Part shown: positions 49,001 through 60,953 of the stretch, piece after piece
Numbering within the stretch: position 1 is the stretch's first letter
Layout of the letters: each line of letters starts with the position of its first letter
Origin: Echinarachnius parma
Taxonomy: Eukaryota > Echinodermata > Echinoidea > Clypeasteroida > Echinarachniidae
DNA: 64,000 nt
NCBI GenBank assembly: GCA_037951105.1
Contig: JBAMJV010002101.1
Location: 1 to 64,000, forward strand
Direction: 5' to 3'
Program-made: the position numbers and the translations under genes
Notes under the pieces: model-generated
Databases searched by the model: none
Seen by the model: the letters and a program-made list of their open reading frames with translations, nothing else
Told to the model about the DNA's origin: nothing

Positions 49001-52000
49001 ACTTAAATATAGTACATCCTTCTGGCTACACAGTATTAGGATTTGTGCTCTAAACCATCTATGCATGCATTCATATCATGATTCATAATGGGCGACTGCC
49101 CTTCTATTGAGATGTTATATTATGAATGGATGATAGACAGTTAGTTCCCATCTCCAATTAGTTCCCATCAGTTGAACATGTTTAGGATGTCGGCTATTAA
49201 ATACACACTAAGAAGGTACAATAACGATGTAAAATCCCATATTTTGAAATTGACACCCTAAGGGTGCATGTGTGCACCCCGGCATAGCGTGCAGACCCAG
49301 TTTTGGGGTGCAAAATTGCACCCTTATTTAGGTGCTGCTATTGTAGCAACGTTTTCCAACCTTGAGGGTGCAAATTTGAATCTTTATTTGTTAGTGTGTA
49401 CGTATAATTCGTGTCTGGACCAAATTTGAGTGTTGTTCCAAGAAACACAAATATGATCGAAGCCTTATTGTGTAAAATAAGCATAATCTCGTAAATAACA
49501 TTTATATGAGGATAATTGTTATTAAGTCCAACTCGATGTATTCATTGTCTTATCATCTTAGGACTCGTTACTGGACCAGATCCGGGTCCTGGTACGGAAG
49601 TTCCTGGTCTTTGCGCAAGGCGATCCTGGTCTAGTTGAGGCCTGCTTCCAGATAGTCACCGAAGAGGAAAGGTAAGTAATAATAATGAGGCAAAACAGTT
49701 GTAAATATCGAATCTTTTTAATGAATAATAACAGCAAAAGAAACAAAGTTTGGTATGTAACATACAGTATGTTTGTGTTGCCTCTTACTTTCTGTGCATT
49801 TTGGTATACATGCTAATAATTATGTAAGCATGATTATTCTTTTAAGCATTTATAATAGATAGTAGTTCTTCATCTTATATTTTTTTCATCCTTTTCTTCT
49901 TCTTCGTCTTCGGCTGAATCTGCCTCCTTCAATCCTGAAGATTCTTGAATAATACAAGTATATAACTCTGTTGTATGTTAAGGCTTTAGTCAATTAAGTT
50001 TACACGAAACTTTACTCATTCCTAAACAATCATAATATATCTCTTATTTCTGTAACGTAGTATCTATTTCAAAGTTAACTAACAGTCACGTTTCCCCAAA
50101 CATGTTTTCTGTGGTCGTGTTGTTTTCATAAGCAACTAAACTTCTGTATTGTTCCTGAAATGAAGGATATACCTGTATAAATGTTGGAGCCACTTCATTA
50201 TGTAAGATAACATAATAGATACAACAGGGCAGTGTACTATAAGGCTATCAGCGACAAACAGCTATAACTTCCTATTTTCATGGTAAAATTGTTTTCCCAA
50301 TGGTTTATATGAATCGAGCCGATTGTTTCACAGTCAGCGAGTGATATTGGTCATGTTTGTGTAGACAAATAATTGGAAAGCACCTGTCTTATGACTTTTG
50401 ATGTCGCAATTTTTATATTTTGTTGCAAACGGAAGATTTGATATTAGTGGGGACGAGAAGTTTCTTGAGTTACTAGTCATATTATGCTGATGTATATACA
50501 CATAATTTCCAATGTTTGATTGACTAGCTTGTCTCCCTTTATAAGGCAAAACACATGACAAAGTCGGATTAATTCTTTAGTATATTAATAAACAGGTCTA
50601 TTAGCAGGGTGTGTTATTGTATGAGTTAATCTGTCTACATGAGACTAATATGATGAATATATTTGTATCAAATGTCGCGATATCCCCCTGACAGGAAGAC
50701 AAACATTTCCTGTCGGTATCATGTGTGATGTTTGGAACAAACTCACGAACAGACATCAACAGAAACTCACAAACACACACCAACACGCGAACAGACGAAC
50801 ATTTCCTGTCGGTATCATGTGTGATATTTGGAACAAACTCACGAACAGACACTAACACAAACACACACCAACAGAAACAGACGAACATTTTCTGTCGATA
50901 TCATGTGTGATGTTTGGAAAAAACACACGAACACACACCAACACACCCAAACATACACCACCACAAACAACACGCACCAACACAAACACGCACCAACACA
51001 AACACGCACCAACACAAACACGCAAACACACACCAACACAAACACACACTAACAGTAACACAGACACTCATTGTATAATACATACATTATACAATGATTA
51101 TTTACAAACACATATACCAATTAAAACATGCCTATAAAATACAAATTAGGAAAGAAACGCTTACACAAACGCAGGCACCTGTATAAACTTAATAATCACC
51201 ACTGATCACCCAAACAACATTTTTATACTGCTGTTATTATACTGCATGTCAAATAACAAACGAATTGTATACAACTTGTGCACCCAGTTTATTCTTACTT
51301 ATTTTTACTCACGCACGTACACACAGACACATCCACTTATGTTATGCACTCGAAAAAACACGCACGCACATACCCTCGAACATTGAGTATACATAATACA
51401 AAACCAAAGGTGTTTCCCTTTGATCAATTCGTGCTTCATTTATGTGGAAAGTTTACTTATGTTCCCGATTTAACTGTCAAATATCCGCAATGGATTATAT
51501 ATTTACTATTATCTCATTGTCTGTTCAATATTATTACAGGCTGTTTCCTTTTACAAAAGTGGGCTAAATTAGCAAAAAATGAGGAAATTACCGATTGAAA
51601 ACCTGCGACCCACTTGCTTCATAATAGCACCATGATCCATATACGGTACAATGCCATTAAACATGCCAAATGAGGGACCAAACAGTGCGATTTGATGTTT
51701 TATTGATTGAAGCATTGTTTTTTTATGCAATTGATGAATTGTGAAATTACAATTGATCTCAATATTTGACGTGAACATTCGTAACACATTCTAAGTAAAT
51801 TAATGTCTTGTAGTAAAATAAAATATATTTAATACTATAGTAAAACTAAATGAAAACGTGTCAATTTCATCAATGTCAAACTGAAATCATCATCAATATA
51901 TGTTAAAATAATATAGGCCTTACAGTTATACAAATCACATTGAGTCAGTATTAAACCAGATTAGTCGGGAACATTGCAAATAACCCAAATAATGTTATAA

Positions 52001-55000
52001 TGATGCAGGAGAGACGAGGAGGCGGCAGAACGTCTTGCAGAGTGCGGGTTCGAGACCCCTGAGAGACCGAAGTGTTGGAGGGATAAGACCCTGGCTGAGC
52101 TCCGCAAGGTACCCCTTCTCAGGTGAGTCAGGACTCAGGGATATATCATATACTTGATGAGAAATTGAGGATAATCTTAAAAGCTTCACTGATTCGGTGC
52201 TGCCCTGCATGTGGGGTTAGTGCAGTGCCAGTGAAGTGCGTGGATGCGCATGATATCCCCGTGTTTTTGGTTCTCACGTTTTTCACGTTATGCTGCAGAA
52301 CTTCTATTTGGTTGATTATGTAATGTACATGTGTGTTGATTTATTTCAGTTCTGCATGTGTATTTTATATTGTAGTTTCTGCCATGAATATTTGTTTGTT
52401 TGTTCATTCCATTGTAAATTAATGTTGTGTGTAAACTATGGAAATACATTCAAATCATTGAGATTGCAATCAGGCTGACCAAACTGTGCCACGGGATTCA
52501 CTCTAGTAGTTTTGTGTATCATGATTGTTCGTATTATTGTGTCAATCTTCTATTTTAGAGTGGAGAGGACGCCCCAGCAGGATAAAATCGATGACCGGAA
52601 CTGGTTGGCCAAACACATGGAGCAATTATGCGCCATAAGATATTTGAACTTGAACCTTTTATAGTTGTCAATGCAAACGACTGAAGTAAATTGATATTGT
52701 TATGTTATTTTTTTCTTTCAGAGTCGAGAGGACACCCCAGCAAGACAGAATCGATGACAGGAACTGGCTGGCCAAACACATGGAACTCATGAGCCAGAAA
52801 CTCAAAGAGGACCTCACCATCGTCAAGGTGATTATATCGATCAGGATATCCAGGATTCTGCTCCCGGACAAGCCCCCAATACGTTACATTTCAAAAGAAT
52901 ATATTAATTTTCTGCAAAGTATAATCCATTTACTTAATCTGAGAATGCTAGGAACTAATGCATACAACTAAAGTACTCATGTTTACAACACAAATGAATT
53001 TCACTTCTTTTCTAGTCAGTTCTTTTTTAATTAGTCATATTTTATGATTATAATTCCCATCTTATTAACATGTTATTTCCCCCCGTCTAACACAGGGCCT
53101 GTACGAGTCTCGCACCAGCCTGGATATCTTCATCGCACAGTTCTTCGTGGACTCATACTATGAGTGCCTTGCACAACATGTAAGTTAAATGTTTACAATT
53201 CTTCGGAAATTTTTAGTTAAATACGACATATTACAAAAAAATAACATGTTAGCCACTCTTTTTCTAGATATTGACTTTCCCATACACTTAATACCTGGTC
53301 GCCCGTAGATAATCGATTTACACTATTTTATTAAAAGGATGGTATTTATCAGTTTTGTTGCATTTGTTATCTCATTTGAAAGATGAATATTTAATTAAGC
53401 GTTAATATTTTGCCATATAGATACAGCAAAGTAACCATGGAGAAATATGAGGTCTTCCATATCTACCACGCAGTGATAAACTCAGATATTTTTCAGACTT
53501 CTGCGCATCTAAATATGATGTAGTTTTCACTAAGGCTTGGTTTTCTTAATATGTTTTCAATACGATCGCATGATATTGGACTGAATCATTCTGGTCGTGT
53601 CATTTTGCGTCCTTATGTTGTAATTATGCTGCACGAAGTTCTGAAGATTCCATGATTAAAGGAACTAAAGAATACAACGTACTTTGGCACTTATTCCATA
53701 GTTGATGACTTGTAAAATAGGTCTGCCGAAAAAAACTCCATGAAAATAAACACAGTAGTGATTTTAGACTAATTTTCTGATGCCAAATCTCACTTAGCAG
53801 CCAGTTTACGCCCCACCAGGGTCCAGAATCGGCAGCGTGATTGACATGTGATTGACAATTCATTGGCTAACGTCATCTACAGAATTGAGTTCATTAGTCC
53901 GTTCTTTAGATGACGTCACATTTTGGCGATTTAAATGGGGCGTTCCCAGGACAATTAGATATTTACTAATTACCCCAACATTGATTGATTTCATGGGCAA
54001 AGACTGGCAAATTCTTTTTCTTGAGGACAAATTACGTATAGAGATCCTAATTGTGAAAATTAGGCCATCTAGACGCTGTAGTTCCTTTAAATAAACATTA
54101 ACATGATTTATGAATTTGATATTTCTCTTCTCTTTACAGATCCAAGACATTGTCTCAAACGGCTTACGTCACAATGAGATCATCCAACTGCTCAGCTGGC
54201 TAACAGAACACAGGTGAGTCCGCTATAATTACTCCGCTATTTTTTAATCCGCTTCGGGTTTATGTCAGGTTTATAAAGCTTCTGACTACTTGAGCAATGA
54301 TGAATTAAGGGGTTTCTGGGAAGAACGCCGTCGTAGGGTTTTCTATAGCTCAGTCGGTATAGCACCGGTCTAGCAATCCGGAGGTCTCGGGTTCGAATCC
54401 CGTTGGAATCCCATTTTTCTTTGCTCACTTTTAATCATAATTATTCACGAATTGATTCCAAATCAATTCATTACAAAATTCCTTTGTACAACTTACAATT
54501 ATTGAAGTATTATGTGCTTGTAGTATAAAGATTGTGTAATGTGTATTGATTGTTTCAGAAGTTTAGAGAAGTCTTTTCTTTGAAGCTCATACTAATAATT
54601 GCCTACTGTCATTATGCAATATATATAATTGGAATATGAATAGACCGCTCAAGGAAATTATATTTGAAGAACTCATTTGCAAAAGGGGTTAGATCCACTT
54701 TTTCAACTTTGGAGTAAAGCAGGTTTTTTTGTCAAACTTTGTACACATGCCTATGGGAATATGACATTTGAACTTTCTATATTTTGATTTTGAGTGAGTA
54801 AATTGTCCTAAAATTTGGATTCTACATAGTTACGTAGCTTATTAATGTACTGATATCGCTAACTCAATTTTTATGGAAAGTGGATCTAACCCCTTTTGCA
54901 AATGAGCTCTTCATTTCTACAAGTGCTAGAGCATGTTATATGTATTCTTGCTCTACTGGTTTCAATTAGCTGCATACAGCGTATGTAATTATAATTGATA

Positions 55001-58000
55001 TATTTTTGTTGGGAACGAAAATAAGATTGAAATTGAAATTGAGTAGACTTTGGTAAAATTATGAAACTTATGGATTTTCATTGAAATGGTAATATAAATA
55101 TACTTTTCCTACATACTCTTTTAGCATTTTGCCAAACTTGCCTTTTTAAAATTTTGTATTATCATGAATTTGTTTCAAACAGAATCGAGATGCAGTTGTT
55201 GAATCAGAAGTTTGTGTCTGGAGTTTGTCTCGTTCAGGCTGTCAGCAAATTGCTGCCGGATCACACCAAGAAGGAACTTGAACAAAGGTAATGATATGAT
55301 TATTTAGTCATGAAATGAAATGTTGAATTGAAATGCACATTTGAGTGACATACATGACTAAGAGTAAGATGTTAATAAACTTTATAGCGTAACACACGAA
55401 AAGGGAACTAGAACGCGTGTATAAAGTCTCCAAACCTTCTGCTGAGATTTATCATATATGGCCCGGTCAGATATCAACGGATATCGGAAACGTATGCCCA
55501 ACGAATAGACAATTTGCGAAATTATATTATCCGGTGATGAACGTCGTCTCCATTGCTTCATGTACAACATAATAGAACACCGTACATCACCGGACAATGA
55601 ACGGACAAGAAACGCATAGAACGGATGGAAAATTTAGCTCTCCGTTTGACATCCGTTTGCGCAATCCGTTGATATGTGACCGGGCTATTAGGATGTTACT
55701 ATATACTTGCTCTATTACTTACTTTTGATTGTCAAAAAAGATAATTTGTATAACCCTATATCACTTGATTATTAATAACTTGAGAAATGTCAAAAAAAAA
55801 AAAAAAAAAAAAAAAAAACAAGTATAAGGCCAGAAAGGGCAGACATACAATTATGTGAACCATTTTCTGAACGAATATCAACGTAGTTATTTTGGTTGAT
55901 TCATATTATATTACAGTGTTTCATTACTCATTTTGTTTTGACAATAATAAAGTACCAGTATATTATTATAATTATCATGTCATGATTCATATTATATTAC
56001 CAGTGTTTTATTACTCATTTTGTTTATATTATTATAATTATCATGTCGTGATTTGTCTCCTTGCAGCTACCTGAAGAAGGTGCAGAGTAATATGAGGCAG
56101 TGGGCGCAGGACGCGTTGCAGAAGGAAAGAGAGGTAATTAAGTAAATCAAGTTTAATAATTAAAACATAACAAATGTATTATATAAGTTAACAAGTCAGA
56201 CTACGTAGCGATCGGCGCAGGACGCGTTGCAGAAGGAGAAAGAGATGATTAAGTAAATACATTTAAACAATGAAAACACCAACACAAAGAGTAAAGGGTA
56301 GTTTAGTTTTGGTAGAGAGGGCGCTGCACATCACATTTTTTTTGTGAGGTAATGAAAAACTGAGTGTCGAATTTGAGAGAACATGCAATTTTAATGGCAG
56401 AACAAACTTTATTTGGTCAAAATTGACCCAGAAACGGCTGAAATATCAATAAATATATCTGATCTTATAATTATTTGGGGCCCAAATAATTTGATGATTA
56501 AAAAAAATAAAATAAAAAATGCTTGCACTTTTTCAAAATTTTTCAAAAGCGTGTTTTAAATAGTTGATGATCTCTCTATTTAATCATTATTTCAATAAAA
56601 CATCACATGCCTAATTGTGTATGAAAAATGGTTGAAAACAATGCCTTTTCAGAAAGCGCCCTCTTGTGTTTGAATGGCTGTTTTTGAATGATAACGGGCT
56701 TTTTACTTAGTCGTTTGTAATTTTGTATACCTTTCGAGCATGGTGGAGTTATAACTATTAGTTCATAATGTTACTGTCCAGGTTTGGTTACTAAAGTTCA
56801 GCCTTACCAAAACTGTACTACCCCTTTAAATAAGTTAACAAGTCATAGTAACACTATGAAAAGATTGCCATATCATATATACATAATTATGTAAGAAACG
56901 CATGTTAGATATTGACAATATCAATTTCATAAATGTACACAAATACAACTGTATATATCGTGTCTTCATCATCATCCTTATTTGAAACGTATAAAGCGAT
57001 GTTATATGTTATCTATTTGTATTTAATCTTTATTTTTCTAATCAATTCCCATGATAGGACTGGCAAAGTGATGAGCAACCCAAAGAGAATAAAGATGGTT
57101 ACCTGTACACAGAGTTCCCCGTTCATCTTTTCGACCTTCTCAGACAAAACGTGAGTACTCTGTCTAGTCACACAGCAATTTTTTTATATTTTCAAATGTA
57201 TTTACATGTATTCTCGATGTTGATCTCGATAGGCAGTGGTGGAGGCTCATTGGGGCACATGTCTCCCTCCCAATTAATTTGACAAAAACAATGAAGGGAA
57301 ATCCATAGAGTGTGACCCCATCAGTTCGACTACACTACCATGACTATACGTCCCTGTCGAAAGAGAACAAAGTATAATTAATTTTTTTATTTGTTATGCT
57401 TCAGCCATATTTCATCTTTTGAAAGTTTCTTATTTGTCCCCAATGAGTAATTATTTATTATCAACGTATCTTAAGAATCTAGTCGAGTGGCAAGTAGAAT
57501 CTAAATTTATAATAACCAAATTATTGTGTAAACATCAGTCATTTCTAAGAAGTGATGAGTGAATCTAATGAACTTTCGATTTAATTTAAAATTGGCGTCC
57601 ACCATTCACGAATGAAGGCCAAACTTGTCAATAGGGAATCGAAATATATACGATCACTTTCATTTGCGTGCAATATACAATTTATTGTTTGAATTCCAGT
57701 TGTACACTGGTTTTGGCATGTCCTCAAAAAGATACCCAGTGATTGCGTCACTTCATTAAAAGAATTCAGTGTTATGATTATTTTATTCTTTGAATGTATA
57801 CTAATGTCGGGAATCGGAAAGTCAGTCATGCTAGCTTCGGAATCACTGTGTCATTGTATTATCATGTTTATAGTTCAAATTGTAGGACGGTTGTTACTAT
57901 ATAGTACAAGTTGTATTTTATATACATATGTGGCACAATACTGGTATCAACATGTAATCTAAAACGTTTAGGAATGGTCCTGAAAATACATTAGTATAAG

Positions 58001-60922
58001 GTATATTATTATATACGACAAGTATTAAAATAATAATTTGTTTAAACCATTAAAGACCAGTCCTGATCAAATTATTGTTGTGGGCTATAATTATATGTAG
58101 AGAAAACAGCATTAAAATAGTCCTTTTGTAAATGGCTTATGATTCCTTTTATTTTGTTTTTGTTTTCAGCTTGAAGTTGCCAAAGAAATCAGTGCGAGTA
58201 CCCACAATGCACTGCTGGGCTATTGTCTGGATGAGGTCAGGAACATCGTGCAGCACTATGCAGGTATTTCTTTCATTCCTTGATTTTATGAATCACATTG
58301 AGCTGAAACATAGCAGAACATGAAATTAGAATTGTATTCTCATGGTTATTAAAATAAGATAACTAATTAGTATGACTAGCGAGAATAAAGTCTTAACTCG
58401 AGGGAATTGGGGCATTATGTTCCTCCAAATAATCGTCGTGCCCCCCCCCCCCCTCAGTGGCGTACCCAGAATTTTTTAAAGGGGGGGGGGGGTTATTTTG
58501 TAAAAAATTTCAAGCCGAGACCAAGCACCTTCAGAATTTTCGAGACCGAGACCAAGTACTTTCAAAGTTGAAAACCCCTTTCAGTGGGGGGTGTCCGTAA
58601 AAACAAATTTCAAAGCCGAGACCAAGTACTTTCAAAATTGTCGAGCCCGAGACCGGAGATCTTCACAAATGTTTTGGGCTGAGACCAGGTTTTAGTCGGT
58701 CGAGACCTGTCCAGGTCTCAGACGGTTGAGACCGCTTAAAAGTAGCCTCGAGACCGGCTAAAACAGCAATTTTGTGGACAGGGGGGGGGGGGGGGGTTGA
58801 ACCCCCCCCCCCGGGTACGCCTATGCCCCCCCCCCCCCCCCCCCCCACCATCATGAATACTTAACGGTGGGAATAAAAAAGGAAATTGTTAGATAAATAT
58901 GAGTTCATCTATACTTATAATTATAGCATCAACATAATATGCCACCAGTAAAAAGAACGCCCGTCGTGAGTGACATGGAACAGAATGTTGAGGTTTCATG
59001 TTTAATTTTTCCTCAGATTTCTCGTTTTGTTATACAAAACAACACATTTATATATCTTTTGTCAATAACCCTTTTCGGATTGGTCAGGGATAATGGTTGA
59101 CTAAAATTTAATTGAATTCAATGTTCATAACAATTTTGTTTGTAGTTGTCGGTTTTTGTGATGCATCGTTCATAATCTATACGTTACTATAACAGTAATT
59201 GTTTTTTATTTAGCCGTTTTAGCCTCTCAGAATTTTCTTTTTTTAGTAAACATGTCAACTCCTTCACGTATAGTCACCACATATGCCACTTCCTGTCTGT
59301 TTCGTAGGATTAGACCCAATGCGTTGTATTTATCGCAGAAACATTGAGACCACTGACTTTTAAAATCACTAATCTTCCTGCTTAACCTCAGTTATATTAG
59401 TGGTTTGTGTAATCCGGTATTGGTATGTTTTGAAACTGTCAAACACACGTTTTGGGCAATACAATTTTGTCCTATCGTTGCAAGTGTCTAAAATTATTGT
59501 AACTACTGACACTGGCGTAGCGAGTTACGTAATACCTATTCAACTGGGGGGGGGGGGGGATGGATGAATAGATCATCCCCCAGTTGAATGGGTATCAATG
59601 ACATGTCTACGCCCGTGACTATTGAGACAACAGACCTAACAATTAGTCTATATGTCGAGATTTGTTCCACCGAGACTGTTTCTTGTTCCATATCACCCTC
59701 TTCACAATATTTAGTATGACATCATACATATTATCAACGGACCCCCGTAACGAGTCGGATTTTGCTGACTACTGAGACAACAACTACAATGTTCTACCGT
59801 AGAACTCCATCGTCAAGCACCCCCCAATCACCTATACGCATCTTGCTTTTAAAGAGCGCCCGCTCTCTGTCCAAACGGGAAACTTTAATCAAGAATGCAA
59901 ATAATGGTGAGGAATATTCATGAGGATAATAATGGAGGTGAATCTCATGGAAACGTCTTTAAAAGCAAGATGCGTATAGGTGCTTGGGGGTGCTTGTCGA
60001 TGGTGTTCTACGGTATGTTGATCGGAACAGTAAATTCATAATTGGGTGTCTGAGAAACATTGACATCACTGACTTGTAAAATCAGTAAGCTTTCTGGGTA
60101 ACCTCAGTTAGTGGTTTGTGTAATCCGGTATTGGTATGTTTTGAAACTCTCGAACACAAGTTTTTGGTAATACAATCGTCCAATCGTTGTCTACTGAGAC
60201 AAACTTGGGTTTATGATCAAGTACTGCATGCTGTTATGTATTAAAACATTATATATATTAATTAAACAGATGTTAATTGAAAATTATATGATATCCATAT
60301 ATATAGTAAATCATAACGACGTGATAACAAATACTTACATGTATATTATACTATACCCATCCTAAAACTATTGGCAGACTCTTGTTTGCATGAAGCAATA
60401 GTGTGAAAGTAGTTGTCCCTTTGCAGTACAATTGTCCCAGGTATGCTGTTTACAAAGTCCCATGAATGTTTACCCAAGGTCTGTGTATGACTGATCAGTC
60501 TAATCTGACATATTCCATTGTTACGTGACGTGAACTTTTGATAAACTTTCGTAGGCCGGCAGACTTTCATTGTTTGAATTTATTCGCTTGACCAATCAAG
60601 CCGACATCCCACAACAAGATTATACTGCGGTAATTGTGGTGGGAGGTCAGCGAATACTAGATAGATGCATTACACTGATTGGGGACATCCTATGTAGTTC
60701 TGTATATTATTGCATAAGTTGCACCTTATACATGTATTGCTACGCCACTATCATGACTATAATACCACTATCAGCTGTTTGTCTCCAATGAATTTACCAA
60801 ACTATCCGACCTTTAAGACCTGTCTTTAACTACATATGGTTTTATTAATTGTGTGATGATTTTGGTATATAGTTTTATTGTGTCGCAGTTAGGATTATTC
60901 ATGTTCATGATTTTTAGTTAGT

Positions 60923-60953
<31 letters not shown>

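Larger units (their letters stand above)
59340..60200. repeat. Direct repeat pair in intron 13, separated by MITEs
   Basis: 'gtggtttgtgtaatccggta' + 'ttggtatgttttgaaact' and flanking words occur at about 59340-59480 and 60055-60200. The space between them holds two inverted-repeat elements (59510-59617 and 59797-60013). Confidence 0.8.

Noticed and set aside
50702..51065. CRISPR-like array of repeats and spacers
   Set aside because: The spacing units are themselves CA-rich repeats and the genome is eukaryotic; it is a minisatellite.
53624..53863. 79-residue frame on the minus strand
   Set aside because: Falls inside the TTAA-flanked MITE and has no family match.
54336..54413. Functional tRNA-Ala (AGC)
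   Set aside because: Acceptor-stem pairing fails and stems have mismatches; the 3' context is shared with other SINE heads.
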